A stretch of 42,684 nt of DNA from Candidatus Poribacteria bacterium (GTDB lineage Bacteria; Poribacteria; WGA-4E; WGA-3G). The stretch is taken from assembly GCA_021295715.1 (NCBI GenBank), contig JAGWBV010000014.1, positions 13,640 through 56,323 on the forward strand. Reading direction: 5' to 3'. This document shows positions 7,691-17,682 of the stretch, one piece after another (the first letter of the stretch is position 1; each line of letters begins with the position of its first letter). The notes under the pieces are model-generated. The model did no database searches. It was not told the origin of the DNA and worked only from the letters and a program-made list of their open reading frames with translations. A program made the translations under genes and the position numbers.

Positions 7691-8443
7691 ATGCGAGGAG
7701 ATTTTGAAGCGTATCTCAACGATTCATTTCGTGATGAAGATGGAAACCTGAATTTAGCATCACTGTTGGCATTAGAAGATGAAGCCGACATGGATGTTGC
7801 GGTTATAATGCCGAATACCCAACCCCTTCCCCAAAATAGTGAACTTGCCGAGGCAATCCGCGGTAATTCGCGTGCACTCGGCTGTGCACTCGTGCATCCA
7901 ACGGAACCAGAACCCGTTGAGCAGGTTAAGTTGGCAGCCGAGGCATGGGGAATGCGCGGCATCAAACTGATGCCTGCAGTTCACAACTACAACGTGGATG
8001 ATGAAATGGTGCGTCCTATCGTTGAAGCTGCCCGTGATTACGGACTTATTGTCTCAATTCATTCCGGACCCAACAATTGCCATCCCAACCGGATCGGAAC
8101 TGTGGCAAGTTGGGTGCCAGAAACCCCAGTTATCATGGATCACATGGGATTTCCGGACGATTTAGATTCTGCCATCACTGTCGCAAAAGCGAACAAAAAT
8201 ATATCGTTGGGGACGACTATCTTACGCTTTCATCGGCGGTGGGGAACGGATCCAGACGCGGTTGTTCCAACGGAAGTAAAAGACGCAGTTGATGCGCTTG
8301 GACCTGAACAGATAGTCTTCGGTTCTAATTTGCCTGAGTACCGTCCCATTCAGGTTATCAACGCCCTGAAGCGTTTGGAACTCGGCGATGATGCTGAAGC
8401 ACAGATTTTCGGTGGAAATCTCGCTCGTATCTATGGACTTTAA
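7691..8443 (+). CDS. Amidohydrolase-fold (amidohydrolase_2) protein, probably lacking a complete metal site
   Basis: A 250-residue TIM-barrel protein of the amidohydrolase_2/TatD-like type: RGIKLMPA near residue 94, VSIHSGP near 120, VIMDHMG near 149, FGSNLPEYRP near 213 and a C-terminal FGGNLARIYGL typical of the family. Two departures are visible: the N-terminal H-x-H metal motif is absent (the chain begins MRGDFEAYLN and stop codons upstream rule out a longer frame), and the usual catalytic aspartate in the G-S-D-(Y/F)-P motif is N here. It may be catalytically altered or dead. The gene ends 5 nt before gcvT and so is probably co-transcribed with the glycine cleavage genes. Substrate unknown. 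Confidence 0.8.
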   Translation: MRGDFEAYLNDSFRDEDGNLNLASLLALEDEADMDVAVIMPNTQPLPQNSELAEAIRGNSRALGCALVHPTEPEPVEQVKLAAEAWGMRGIKLMPAVHNYNVDDEMVRPIVEAARDYGLIVSIHSGPNNCHPNRIGTVASWVPETPVIMDHMGFPDDLDSAITVAKANKNISLGTTILRFHRRWGTDPDAVVPTEVKDAVDALGPEQIVFGSNLPEYRPIQVINALKRLELGDDAEAQIFGGNLARIYGL

Positions 8444-8448
8444 AAAAA

Positions 8449-9537
8449 ATGAAACGAACGCCCCTTTATGAGGTTCACAAAGGTCTCAATGCGAAATTCA
8501 CTGAATTCGGCTCTTGGGAGATGCCTCTCCAGTATAGCAGCATTGTTAAGGAACATTTGGCTGTCCGGAGCATCGTCGGTTTGTTTGACCTCTCGCATAT
8601 GGGAGAGATTGAAGTTTCTGGACAAGGCGCGAACGAATTGGTGCAGAAACTCAGCACAAACGATGTGAGTCGTTTAAGCAACGGGCGTGTGTTGTACACC
8701 CTATTCTGCAATGAAACAGGTGGAATCGTTGACGATTTACTCGTTTACCGACATGCTGATAACTGTTATATGCTTGTGGTCAACGCCGCCAATATTGAAA
8801 AAGATCTGGCGTGGGTGGAGACCTATAATGATACAGGCACAGAAGTAAAAGACATATCTCAGGATACGGCTCTCATTGCGCTACAAGGTCCACAGGCAAT
8901 AGACCTTCTGAATTCTTTCGTTCCTGAACGAGATGTCTCCGAGATTCCGTATTTTCGGTTTGTGCTCGGTGAAGTTGCGGGCATCCCTACCGTCATTTCA
9001 CGGACAGGTTATACAGGGGAAGTTGGCTTTGAGTTATATGTTCCTGCAGCGGACGCCGAGCGCTTGTGGGATGCTCTGTATCCTGTGGTCATCGCGGTAG
9101 GCGGTCAACCCGTTGGGCTTGGTGCGCGCGACACATTGCGTCTTGAAGCCGGACTTCGTCTCTACGGCATGGATATGAACGACAACACGAATCCGTTTGA
9201 GGTTGGACTGGGTCGATTCGTGAGACTTAAGAACCGACAATGTATCGGCAAGAGTGCACTCCTTGCACAGAAAAGGAAGGGCATCACGAAACAACTCATT
9301 GGATTTCAAATGCTTGATCGTGCTGTGGCGCGTGCTGGCTATACTATTTATCAAGGCGATGAACGCATAGGTTGCGTGACCAGCGGTGCTCCTTCGCCGA
9401 GTCTCAAATGTAGTATCGGTTTCGCCGCTATCGAATTGCGAGCTGGATCTGAAAATGAAAAAATTGATGTGGAAATTCGTGGTAAACTGCACCCCGCTAA
9501 GATTGTGGAGGTGCCTTTTGTTTCAATGGGAACGTAA
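8449..9537 (+). CDS. gcvT: Glycine cleavage system T protein (aminomethyltransferase)
   Basis: Takes the aminomethyl group from lipoylated H protein, releases ammonia and gives 5,10-methylene-tetrahydrofolate. The 362 residues match GcvT along their whole length: TPLYEVHKGLNAKFTEFGSWEMPLQY at the start, VGLFDLSHMGEIEVSG, TGYTGEVGFELYVP near residue 186, GLGARDTLRLEAGLRLYG near 223 and a C-terminal G.VTSGAPSPSL motif. It is first in gcvT-gcvH-gcvP, 5 nt after the amidohydrolase gene and 32 nt before gcvH. No glycine riboswitch could be recognised upstream; the leader before the amidohydrolase gene is too short for the usual tandem aptamers. Confidence 0.97.
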   Translation: MKRTPLYEVHKGLNAKFTEFGSWEMPLQYSSIVKEHLAVRSIVGLFDLSHMGEIEVSGQGANELVQKLSTNDVSRLSNGRVLYTLFCNETGGIVDDLLVYRHADNCYMLVVNAANIEKDLAWVETYNDTGTEVKDISQDTALIALQGPQAIDLLNSFVPERDVSEIPYFRFVLGEVAGIPTVISRTGYTGEVGFELYVPAADAERLWDALYPVVIAVGGQPVGLGARDTLRLEAGLRLYGMDMNDNTNPFEVGLGRFVRLKNRQCIGKSALLAQKRKGITKQLIGFQMLDRAVARAGYTIYQGDERIGCVTSGAPSPSLKCSIGFAAIELRAGSENEKIDVEIRGKLHPAKIVEVPFVSMGT

Positions 9538-9569
9538 TTTTTTTATAAACATACAATAGAGAACATAAT

Positions 9570-9956
9570 ATGATTCCACAAAATTTAAGATATATGGAAA
9601 GCCATGAGTGGGTTAGACAGCAGGACGACATTGCTACTATCGGTATCAGCGATTATGCGCAATCGGAAATTCAGGATATCGTCTATGTTGAATTGCCTGA
9701 AGCTGGCACTGAACTCACACAGAAAACGGAATTTGGCGTGATAGAATCTGTCAAAGCCGCATTTGACCTCTATGCCCCTGTCAGTGGGGAAGTTATTGAG
9801 GTAAACGAATCCCTCCTTGATGCGCCAGAACAGGTCAATGAATCCCCTTATGATGAAGGATGGTTTCTCAAAATCAGGATGACTGACGCCAGCGAACTTG
9901 ACGCGCTTCTTGATGCTGATAGTTATCAGGCACATATTGAGGCGGAACATGGATAA
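9570..9956 (+). CDS. gcvH: Glycine cleavage system H protein (lipoyl carrier)
   Basis: A 128-residue carrier whose lipoyl arm moves the aminomethyl group from GcvP to GcvT. The lipoylated lysine is K62 in [18 protein letters not shown], and the N-terminus (RYMESHEWV) and C-terminal GWFLKI are typical. Length is normal. It overlaps gcvP by 8 nt, which indicates coupled translation. No lipoate synthesis gene or lipoamide dehydrogenase (L protein) is in the window, so these must be encoded elsewhere. Confidence 0.97.
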   Translation: MIPQNLRYMESHEWVRQQDDIATIGISDYAQSEIQDIVYVELPEAGTELTQKTEFGVIESVKAAFDLYAPVSGEVIEVNESLLDAPEQVNESPYDEGWFLKIRMTDASELDALLDADSYQAHIEAEHG

Positions 9957-12819
9957 AAAACAGAAAAACGGAAGATCTTTCACAGATCGACACATCGGTC
10001 CTCGTTCAGAAGATATTGAATTGATGTTGTCAACGCTCGGTTATTCTTCAATGACTGATTTCATCGAAGATGTTGTGCCGGCGGACGTTCGTTTATCTTC
10101 CTCTTTCAGTTTAGATGGAGATGTCTCTGGGTTTTCAGAGTCGGAGGTGCTTGTTGCACTAAAGAAACTCGCTTCTCAAAACCAGGTCTTTCGCTCTTTT
10201 ATTGGAATGGGGTACTATAATTGCTTTGTTCCACCAGTCATCCAGCGAAATATTCTGGAAAACCCGGGTTGGTATACCCAATACACACCCTATCAAGCCG
10301 AGATTTCACAGGGACGTTTGGAGGCACTGCTTAACTTCCAAACAATGGTGATTGATTTAACCGGTTTACCGGTCGCGAATGCTTCTCTTCTGGACGAAGC
10401 AACTGCCGCGGCTGAGGCGATGGGAATGTGCGTGGCAAATGCACCGAAAAAGATCAGTCGAAACTTTTTTGTGTCAGAAACCTGTCATCCACAAACAATC
10501 GCTGTTCTACAAACCCGCGCTGAACCCCTCGGCATTGAATTACAAATCGGGGACCATCGTGATGTCAATTTTGACACACCGATCTTAGGCGCTATCGTGC
10601 AATATCCCGCCACAGATGGTGCTATCTACGATTACAGTGAGTTTGCTGAACAAGTGCATGCCGCTGGCGGTTTATTCGTTACTGCGACGGACCTGTTGGC
10701 ACTAACGCTCTTACGTCCTCCCAGTGAGTTTGGTGCTGACATCGCTATCGGTAGCGCACAACGGTTTGGTGTGCCGCTCGGATATGGCGGTCCCCACGCA
10801 GCCTTTCTTTCCACACATGAAGAGCTTAAACGGAGTATCCCCGGACGGATTGCGGGTGTTTCTCAAGATGCGACCGGCAAACCGGCTATCCGCTTGGCAC
10901 TCCAAACGCGGGAGCAGCATATCCGACGCGAAAAAGCGACGAGTAACATTTGCACCGCACAGGTTCTGCTCGCTGTGATGGCGGGGATGTATGCAGTTTA
11001 TCATGGACCCACAGGACTTAAGCAGATCGCTGAACGCGTCCACTCCCTCACTTGCACATTACGGGCAGGACTTGACAAACTTGGGTTTGCAACAGGGAAA
11101 TCACCCTGTTTTGATACCCTCTGCGTTGGTGTTCCGTCAGGAACAGTTGAGGCGTTACTCGAATCTGCACGTGCAAAACAAATCAATCTGCGGGCAATTG
11201 ATTCAACACATATCGGTATCTCTTTAGACGAAACGACAACATCTGCTGATGTCGAAGAAATCCTGCGGGTATTTGGTGCGCGGACGAGTTTGGAAAGCGT
11301 TCCTGTAGGGGCAGGTCTTGTGCCTGTCCTTCCAATAGATTTGCAACGGAAGAGTTCCTACCTTACGCATCCTGTTTTCAATAGTTACCATTCCGAAACC
11401 GAGATGCTTCGCTATATCCACAAGCTTCAAACCAAAGATCTTTCCCTCGTGAATGCTATGATACCGCTCGGTTCTTGTACGATGAAACTCAACGCAACAG
11501 CAGAGATGGTACCGGTAACATGGAATGAATTTGGCGAACTCCACCCGTTCGCACCACAAGAACAAGCAGAGGGGTATCAGACACTATTTTCACAATTGGA
11601 GACGTGGTTAGCTGAAATAACCGGCTATAGTGGTATCTCATTGCAACCGAACGCGGGTTCACAAGGGGAATATGCTGGACTGTTAGTCATACGAAAATAC
11701 CACCAGAGTCACGGAGCGTCACATCGGAATGTCTGTCTCATACCAACATCTGCTCACGGCACAAATCCCGCGAGTGCAGTGATGGCAGGTATGCAAGTTG
11801 TCGTTGTCACGTGCGATACGGATGGAAATATTGATCTCGAAGATCTCCAATTAAAAGCTGACAAGCATCGTGAAAATCTCGCTGCTGCCATGATTACATA
11901 TCCTTCAACACACGGGGTTTTTGAAGAGAAAATTCGAGAAATTTGCGATATTGTCCATCAATCCGGTGGACAAATCTATATGGACGGCGCGAATCTGAAT
12001 GCCCTTGTTGGCATCGGACAGCCAGCAGATATTGGCGCGGATGTATGCCATTTGAACCTCCACAAAACTTTCTGTATCCCACACGGTGGCGGCGGACCGG
12101 GGATGGGACCCATTGGAGTTAAAGCGCATCTGACAGATTTTCTACCGACACATCCACTTGTCTCTGTCGGTGGTGATGCTGGAATTGGTGCCGTGTCTGC
12201 TGCGCCGTGGGGAAGTCCGGGAATTTTGCCGATCTCTTGGGCATATATTGCGATGATGGGAACGCAAGGACTTACAGCCGCGACAGAAGTTGCAATTTTG
12301 AACGCTAACTATATTGCCAAACGGCTTGCCCCGCATTATCCTGTCCTTTATACTGGAAAGAACGGCTTAGTTGCTCATGAGTGTATCATTGATTTGCGTA
12401 CCTTCAAGAAGAGTGCTGATATAGATGTGACGGATGTCGCAAAGCGACTGATGGATTATGGATTCCACGCACCGACTGTCTCTTGGCCCGTCCTGGGAAC
12501 GATGATGATTGAACCGACGGAAAGCGAATCGAGAGCGGAATTAGAACGGTTCTGTGACGCTCTCATCTCAATACGTGAAGAGATAGCGGAGATTGAGGCG
12601 GGTGTCGCTGATCGGGTAGACAATGTGTTGAAGAACGCTCCGCACACTGTAGAGATGGTTACACAATCTGAGTGGCGGCACTCCTATTCCCGTGAGAGCG
12701 CTGCGTTTCCGAAACCTTGGGTCCGCGAGGCTAAATTCTGGCCAGCAGTCGCACGTATCAATGAGGTTTACGGAGATAGGAATCTTATGTGCGCCTGCCC
12801 ACCACTTGACGAATATTAA
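9949..12819 (+). CDS. gcvP: Glycine dehydrogenase (decarboxylating), P protein, single-chain form
   Basis: PLP enzyme that decarboxylates glycine and loads the aminomethyl group on GcvH. At 956 residues it is the fused, homodimeric form rather than the split GcvPA/GcvPB pair. Seen: [15 protein letters not shown] at the start, [22 protein letters not shown] near 117, [30 protein letters not shown], and the PLP-binding lysine K706 in [22 protein letters not shown] 9949, inside the end of gcvH, is chosen because the family begins a few residues before DRHIGP; an earlier in-frame start at 9898 would add 17 unrelated residues. PLP-making pdxH lies 3.3 kb downstream. Confidence 0.97.
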   Translation: MDKKQKNGRSFTDRHIGPRSEDIELMLSTLGYSSMTDFIEDVVPADVRLSSSFSLDGDVSGFSESEVLVALKKLASQNQVFRSFIGMGYYNCFVPPVIQRNILENPGWYTQYTPYQAEISQGRLEALLNFQTMVIDLTGLPVANASLLDEATAAAEAMGMCVANAPKKISRNFFVSETCHPQTIAVLQTRAEPLGIELQIGDHRDVNFDTPILGAIVQYPATDGAIYDYSEFAEQVHAAGGLFVTATDLLALTLLRPPSEFGADIAIGSAQRFGVPLGYGGPHAAFLSTHEELKRSIPGRIAGVSQDATGKPAIRLALQTREQHIRREKATSNICTAQVLLAVMAGMYAVYHGPTGLKQIAERVHSLTCTLRAGLDKLGFATGKSPCFDTLCVGVPSGTVEALLESARAKQINLRAIDSTHIGISLDETTTSADVEEILRVFGARTSLESVPVGAGLVPVLPIDLQRKSSYLTHPVFNSYHSETEMLRYIHKLQTKDLSLVNAMIPLGSCTMKLNATAEMVPVTWNEFGELHPFAPQEQAEGYQTLFSQLETWLAEITGYSGISLQPNAGSQGEYAGLLVIRKYHQSHGASHRNVCLIPTSAHGTNPASAVMAGMQVVVVTCDTDGNIDLEDLQLKADKHRENLAAAMITYPSTHGVFEEKIREICDIVHQSGGQIYMDGANLNALVGIGQPADIGADVCHLNLHKTFCIPHGGGGPGMGPIGVKAHLTDFLPTHPLVSVGGDAGIGAVSAAPWGSPGILPISWAYIAMMGTQGLTAATEVAILNANYIAKRLAPHYPVLYTGKNGLVAHECIIDLRTFKKSADIDVTDVAKRLMDYGFHAPTVSWPVLGTMMIEPTESESRAELERFCDALISIREEIAEIEAGVADRVDNVLKNAPHTVEMVTQSEWRHSYSRESAAFPKPWVREAKFWPAVARINEVYGDRNLMCACPPLDEY

Positions 12820-12858
12820 AACGCAAACTAAACCAGTATCGGATTTATGTACCAAAAA

Positions 12859-12894
12859 GTTGAAACGTCCATTGTTCCTCCGCAAGGTACAATT
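12859..12894 (+). repeat. Solo leader-module repeat after gcvP
   Basis: GTTGAAACGTCCATTGTTCC, then TCCGCAAGG and a short A/T stretch. It closely matches the module before trkA (13025-13060) but no start codon follows; another repeat copy begins directly after it at 12895. Two nested or tandem copies therefore fill the 245-nt gcvP-trkA gap. Confidence 0.65.
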
Positions 12895-13064
12895 GGCAGT
12901 TAGCGATTAGCGGTTAGCAGTCAGTAAAGAGGTCTTAGTCTCACACAGTTTACTTCTTAAGATAGCATCAAGACCCGTAGCTCACAATGTAATGGAGAGC
13001 GGATTTAAGGGACGCATTCGATAGTTGAAACGTCCTTTGTTCCTCCACAAGGTAAAATGAAAAA
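12895..13064 (+). repeat. Composite intergenic repeat, copy A, ending at the trkA start
   Basis: The left part is a low-complexity run of TTAGC/GTCAG units ending in AGTCAGTAAAGAGGT. The middle has CCGTAGCTCACAATGTAATG and GCGGATTTAAGGGACGC. The right end is GTTGAAACGTCCTTTGTTCC + TCCACAAGG + A-rich. Copies at 26414-26611 and 28254-28421 share this order. The right end supplies AAGG at 13049-13052, 12 nt before the trkA ATG. Confidence 0.75.
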
Positions 13065-14471
13065 ATGAAAGCGATAATTATAGGCGCAGGAGAGGTTGGA
13101 TTCCATATTGCCAAACTTCTCACTGTCCAAGCTAACGATGTTGTTCTCATTGATGAGTCCGAGGCTGCCTGCGACCGAGTGAATGAACAATTGGACTTGC
13201 AAACGCTGCACGGATCCGGGGCATCCCCGCGTCTCCTGAAAACCGCTGGGATTGACGAAGCGGATCTCATCATTGCCGTTACGAATAGTGATGAGATTAA
13301 TATACTCGCTTGTCAGATAGCCGGCAGATCCGGTGTCCACACAAAGATCGCGCGGGTCTCAAATCCTGACTACTTCTCCACGGAGAGTGGACTCACGCCT
13401 AAAGATTTCGGTATTGATCTTCTGGTGAATCCAGAGCAGCGCTGTGTTGCTGAATTTGTCCGACTCTTGCAGATCCCTGAGGCACGGGAGATTGTTGAAT
13501 TTGAAGAAGGAAGAGTCCAGCTTGTTTCCTTTCGGACCAAACAGTCAAACCCGTTAATAGGAAAACCGCTCGCAGAGCTGGATGCAAGTGGTCTGCTTGC
13601 TGATATTCGTTTTGCTGCTATTAGTCGTCGTGGAAACCCCAATAACGGTAACCCGATCAGTAACGGCAGCAGACACATTATCATTCCAAGGGGAGCTGAT
13701 GCTTTGCGACAAGGCGACGAGGTCTTTGTTATCGGCAGTGCGTTGGCAGTTGAGCAATTATTACGCATTAGCGGTATTACATTTAACCAGCAGCTGGACC
13801 GTGTTATCATTGTGGGTGCGAGTCCCATCGGTATTGGACTCGCCCGTGCGCTTGAAGAAAACGATACCAACGTCAAACTCATTGAAGCCGATCAAACACA
13901 AGCGCGACTTGCATCCCAAATGCTAAAGCGCACCACCGTTTTGCAAGGCGATTATCTTCAATTCAGACTCCTTGAAGAGGCAGGTATAGAGGGCGTTAAC
14001 GGATTCGTCTCCGTTACAGGGGACGATGAAAACGATATTATGGCATGTATGACTGCCAAAGAGAACGGTGCTCAGCGTGTCCTCGCGCTCGTTCAACGAC
14101 CAAGTTATCTTCCCTTGTTGGCACGGATTCCAAGACTTGATGGTGCCGTCAGTCGACATCTCACAGTTGTTAGCAATATCCTGCGGCTCATCCGTCGTGG
14201 CAATATAATTTCTGTTGCCTCGCTTCACGGTATAGATGCCGAAGTCATTGAAATTGTTGCTGGCGTCAACGCGAAGATTGTCCACAAGGAACTCTCCTCT
14301 TTCAGTACAAAATTTCCGGAAAATGCATTTATCGGTGCCGTTATTCGACGGGAAAAACTCATTATCCCGACCGGTCAATCTGTTATCCAACCTGCAGACC
14401 GCGTTATTGTCTTTAGTATGCCCGGTGCGATTCCGATTGTTGAAGATCTGTTCGAGGAGCGGAGAGACTAA
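13065..14471 (+). CDS. trkA: Trk potassium uptake system, NAD-binding regulatory protein TrkA
   Basis: Peripheral cytoplasmic subunit that gates the K+ channel TrkH in response to nucleotides. The 468 residues contain two RCK units: the first begins with the Rossmann motif IIGAGEVGFHIAK and the acidic VLIDESEAA; the second begins near residue 245 with VIIVGASPIGIGLA. Each is followed by a RCK_C domain (NPLIGKPLAELD and KELSSFSTKFPENAFIGAVIRRE). Length matches the E. coli protein (about 458). The ribosome-binding AAGG comes from the repeat directly upstream. trkH follows after a 140-nt gap filled by another repeat. Confidence 0.95.
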   Translation: MKAIIIGAGEVGFHIAKLLTVQANDVVLIDESEAACDRVNEQLDLQTLHGSGASPRLLKTAGIDEADLIIAVTNSDEINILACQIAGRSGVHTKIARVSNPDYFSTESGLTPKDFGIDLLVNPEQRCVAEFVRLLQIPEAREIVEFEEGRVQLVSFRTKQSNPLIGKPLAELDASGLLADIRFAAISRRGNPNNGNPISNGSRHIIIPRGADALRQGDEVFVIGSALAVEQLLRISGITFNQQLDRVIIVGASPIGIGLARALEENDTNVKLIEADQTQARLASQMLKRTTVLQGDYLQFRLLEEAGIEGVNGFVSVTGDDENDIMACMTAKENGAQRVLALVQRPSYLPLLARIPRLDGAVSRHLTVVSNILRLIRRGNIISVASLHGIDAEVIEIVAGVNAKIVHKELSSFSTKFPENAFIGAVIRREKLIIPTGQSVIQPADRVIVFSMPGAIPIVEDLFEERRD

Positions 14472-14472
14472 A

Positions 14473-14611
14473 TGGTTGTCAGTCGTCAGCGGTCAGTTAT
14501 CGGTAAAGAGATGCTCTTGTGAAATCTATCCCAGTTCGGAGTATTCCAATAAACCGCAAATTGTTACATCAAGCCCTCCCAACCCACAACTGATAACCGA
14601 TAACTATTAAA
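14473..14611 (+). repeat. Repeat with perfect 10-bp inverted ends between trkA and trkH
   Basis: Starts 2 nt after the trkA stop and ends at the trkH start. AGTTATCGGT (14495-14504) is matched exactly by ACCGATAACT (14596-14605), flanked on the outside by more GTCAG/CTGAT-type units. The middle (about 90 nt) has TAAAGAGATG, which recurs in the copy at 38.9 kb. The RNA could fold into a long-range hairpin separating the two cistrons. Confidence 0.7.
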
Positions 14612-16117
14612 ATGAGTCTTAAATTAATCGCCTATACGCTTGGGAATCTGCTAATTTGTCTCGCGGGAACGATGCTGCTTCCTTTGGGAGTGGCTATCTA
14701 TTATCAGGTCCATGCGGGTGAAACCGAGAGCAATTTGATGGCATTCGTCATCTCGACAATATTCACCTTAATTGTTGGTTTGGCTCTCCGTTTTAGTATT
14801 CGCGCACGACAGGAAGAACTCGGCATCCGTGAAGGTTTCGCAGTCGTTGCTTTGGGATGGGTGACAGTTGCCCTGTTCGGCTCACTGCCCTACATATTTG
14901 CGGATGTGTTTCACGTTGATGGTCGCTCATCGTGGGTAGAGTTTTCCTTCTGTTATTTTGAATCTATGGCGGGATTCTCGACTACAGGTGCAACTGTCCT
15001 CACCGAAATTGAACATCTTTCACACGCCGTGCTTTTCTGGCGGAGTCTTTCCCACTGGCTCGGTGGGATGGGAATTGTTGTGCTTGCCGTCGCGATTCTT
15101 CCAATGCTCGGCATCGGGGGTATGCAGCTTTTTCGCGCTGAGGCTCCGGGACCGCAGACCGATCGACTCACGCCCCGTATTGCACAAACCGCTAAACTTC
15201 TCTGGGGCGTTTATCTCCTGCTCTCTCTTTTAGAAACAGTGCTACTCATGCTCGGCGGAATGTCGCTTTTTGACGCCCTCTGCCATACCTTTGGAACGAT
15301 GGCAACAGGCGGATTTTCAACGAAAAACCAAAGCATTGGATACTACAATAGTGTTTATATCGATATGGTTATCAGCGTCTTTATGTTTCTTGCCGGAACT
15401 AATTTCGCTCTTCATTACCGCGCCCTACGTGGTGATGTCAAAGCCTATTTCCAAGATACAGAATTCAAATTCTATTGTATCGTTATCGCAGTGAGTATCA
15501 CCTTAATCTCATGGAATACCATTAGATTTCAGGTCGATGGGGAAATCCCGTATGATTCCATGTGGACATCGCTACGCTATTCTACATTTCAGGTCATGTC
15601 TATCATCACGACTACTGGCTATGGGACTGCTGACTTTGAACAGTGGCCCGCCCTGTCCCAATTTATCCTTGTAACACTTATGTTCTACGGCGGATGCGCC
15701 GGTTCCACTGGTGGCGGTATAAAGCAGGTTCGATTCCTACTCCTTATCAAACAGAGTGGTGCCGAAATTAAACGCCTCCTCTTCCCACACGCTGTGCTGC
15801 CTATTCGCGTTAACGATCGAGTCGTCCCTCCCGAAGTGATGACAAATGTTCTCGGTTTCTTTTTCTTTTTTATCGGGATTTTTGCGATTGTAACGTGTAT
15901 TATGGCAACTTTGGGGCTTGACCTTGTGAGTGCCGCTGGCGCGACAATCGCTACGATGGGAAACATCGGTCCTGGTCTCGGCAGTGTGGGACCAACTGAT
16001 AACTACGCGCATATTCATACAGCTGGAAAATATGTTCTATCCTTCTGTATGTTACTCGGACGTTTAGAACTTTATACCGTCCTTATCCTCTTTTCACCGA
16101 ATTTCTGGAAAAAATAA
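14612..16117 (+). CDS. trkH: Trk potassium uptake system membrane protein TrkH
   Basis: The pore-forming K+ transporter subunit, 501 residues with many transmembrane helices. All four selectivity-filter loops of the superfamily are visible: STTGATVL near residue 125, MATGGFSTK near 229, TTTGYGTADF near 334 and MGNIGPGLGSVGP near 449. SHWLGGMGIVVLAVAILPMLGIGG between the first two is highly conserved in TrkH. The gene follows trkA in the usual pairing and ends in a TAATG overlap with pdxH (1 nt shared), so pdxH is translated from the same message. Confidence 0.96.
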   Translation: MSLKLIAYTLGNLLICLAGTMLLPLGVAIYYQVHAGETESNLMAFVISTIFTLIVGLALRFSIRARQEELGIREGFAVVALGWVTVALFGSLPYIFADVFHVDGRSSWVEFSFCYFESMAGFSTTGATVLTEIEHLSHAVLFWRSLSHWLGGMGIVVLAVAILPMLGIGGMQLFRAEAPGPQTDRLTPRIAQTAKLLWGVYLLLSLLETVLLMLGGMSLFDALCHTFGTMATGGFSTKNQSIGYYNSVYIDMVISVFMFLAGTNFALHYRALRGDVKAYFQDTEFKFYCIVIAVSITLISWNTIRFQVDGEIPYDSMWTSLRYSTFQVMSIITTTGYGTADFEQWPALSQFILVTLMFYGGCAGSTGGGIKQVRFLLLIKQSGAEIKRLLFPHAVLPIRVNDRVVPPEVMTNVLGFFFFFIGIFAIVTCIMATLGLDLVSAAGATIATMGNIGPGLGSVGPTDNYAHIHTAGKYVLSFCMLLGRLELYTVLILFSPNFWKK

Positions 16118-16770
16118 TGAAAAAAACGAACACTGATAAACTACGCAGAGAATATAGAGCAGATGATGGACACCTGCTTGAAGAGAATGCTTCTCCTGAT
16201 CCGTTTGAACAATTTGAAAAATGGTTCTCAGATGCGATTGCCGCCAAACTCGATCTGCCAGATGCCATGACCTTAGCAACGGCAACGCCACAAGGTATTC
16301 CATCTGCTCGAATGGTGGTTCTCAGAGGCTTTGATGCAAGAGGCTTCTGTTTCTACACCGATTATGAGAGCCAAAAGGGAAAGGAACTTGCGGAGAATCC
16401 GAACGCTGCGTTGGTATTCTATTGGCGTGAACTTGATCGGCAGGTCCGCAGCAGCGGCACTGTCGAAAAAATGAATGCTGAAGAATCAGATGCTTACTTT
16501 GCCTCCCGACCTCTCAGCAGTCAACTCGCCGTGTGGACGGAACGCCAAAGCCTTGTAATTACGGGGCGAGAAAATCTCACGGAGGGGTATCAGCAAGCAG
16601 AACAGACATATTCACAGGATACCATTCGGCGTCCGGCGCATTGGGGTGGATACCGACTCGTGCCGAATCTGTTTGAATTTTGGCAAGGGTGTCCAAACCG
16701 CCTCCATGATCGGCTCTGTTATACGCTACTGCCTGATGGAACATGGGAGATGAAACGTCTATCACCGTGA
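16117..16770 (+). CDS. pdxH: Pyridoxamine 5'-phosphate oxidase
   Basis: FMN-dependent oxidation of pyridoxine- or pyridoxamine-phosphate to PLP. The 217-residue length is normal. Motifs: ATPQGIPSARMVVLRGFDARGF near 49, YTDYESQKGKEL near 75 (FMN phosphate site), RPLSSQLAVWTERQS near 126 and the C-terminal RPAHWGGYRLVP...EFWQG..NRLHDRLCY with the substrate-binding R-L-H. ATG at 16117 overlaps the trkH stop by one base. Its position with trkAH looks like chance operon membership; a link with PLP-dependent GcvP upstream is metabolic only. Confidence 0.95.
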   Translation: MKKTNTDKLRREYRADDGHLLEENASPDPFEQFEKWFSDAIAAKLDLPDAMTLATATPQGIPSARMVVLRGFDARGFCFYTDYESQKGKELAENPNAALVFYWRELDRQVRSSGTVEKMNAEESDAYFASRPLSSQLAVWTERQSLVITGRENLTEGYQQAEQTYSQDTIRRPAHWGGYRLVPNLFEFWQGCPNRLHDRLCYTLLPDGTWEMKRLSP

Positions 16771-16869
16771 GTCCATCGTCCTGAAATTACAATGTAGCAT
16801 GAACTATTAGTTTGTGATACGATAGGACGTATCAGTATATTGTGGATTTTGCTATAAAGGAGACTGGAG

Positions 16870-17568
16870 ATGCAACTCACATCCATTATAGTCCTACTTT
16901 TTCTGCTTCCCTTTTCTGTCTTGGCAGGAACATTTTTGGAAACATTTGATGACAAAGATTTACAAGATTGGCAGGCTCTTACCATGGTGAATCTTGATGC
17001 TGCTCAAGCTGCTTGGGAGGTCCTTGATGGCCAACTTCAGGGGATAAGTCAGGCATCCTTGGTGAGTTTACTTACGATAGGGGATAAGGCATGGAAAGAT
17101 TACATCGTCGAATTTGATGTCAAACCTATAAAAAAACATGGTCCAGGAAGCATAGCGATTGCGGTACGAAAGAAAAAGACATGGATCATAACATGTATGA
17201 TCGGTGACATGGAGTTTCCAGATCCAGAATCAAAGGCTATCTGTTTCAGCGGTGACTTTCACGATAATAGATATGTGGTTCTCAACAGCGAAGCCGCTCC
17301 GTTGTTAACATTGGAAACATGGTCACATCTGAAATTGAGCGTTCATGGTACAACCTTTACCTTCTGGATTAATGGTAAGCGGATATTGGAAGCTAGAGAT
17401 CAGGAAGCTAATTTTCTGACAGGTGGTATCGGTTTTGGGCTAGCGAACTATACGGCGCGCTTTGATAACATCACTATCACCGGCGACACTATTCCGAATA
17501 AGGGGCGGTTAGCCGTAACGCCCCAAGGAAAACTCGCGGCAACGTGGGGAAACTTGAAGCGGTTTTAG
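16870..17568 (+). CDS. Secreted LamG-like / DUF1080-like beta-sandwich protein
   Basis: A 232-residue exported protein: signal peptide at 1-18 (cleavage after VLA), then FLETFDDKDLQDWQAL, a typical opening of concanavalin A-like domains found in DUF1080 and LamG proteins. It continues with YIVEFDVKPIK, WSHLKLSVHGTTFTFWINGKRI and GGIGFGLANYTARFDNITITG, the normal strand pattern and closing motif of that fold. Such domains usually bind or cleave carbohydrates; no catalytic residues can be named here. The tail (VTPQGKLAATWGNLKRF) is outside the fold. An AAAGGAGA box before ATG 16870 gives strong initiation. It seems to be monocistronic. Confidence 0.7.
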   Translation: MQLTSIIVLLFLLPFSVLAGTFLETFDDKDLQDWQALTMVNLDAAQAAWEVLDGQLQGISQASLVSLLTIGDKAWKDYIVEFDVKPIKKHGPGSIAIAVRKKKTWIITCMIGDMEFPDPESKAICFSGDFHDNRYVVLNSEAAPLLTLETWSHLKLSVHGTTFTFWINGKRILEARDQEANFLTGGIGFGLANYTARFDNITITGDTIPNKGRLAVTPQGKLAATWGNLKRF

Positions 17569-17682
17569 CCATCAGGATCCCGTGCCAATGCTGGAGCACG
17601 TCCCACGATCTGTCTTAACAGAGAAGTAGATTAGCGCGGATAACGCAGATTTTGCGGATTTAGCAGTCGTTTGTATTTTGCT

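Noticed and set aside
12975-13000. GTAGCTC...GAGAGCGGATT in the repeats resembles a tRNA D-arm
   Set aside because: No acceptor stem, anticodon arm or T-arm can be built around it in either copy (12.97 or 28.33 kb). It is part of the dispersed repeat.
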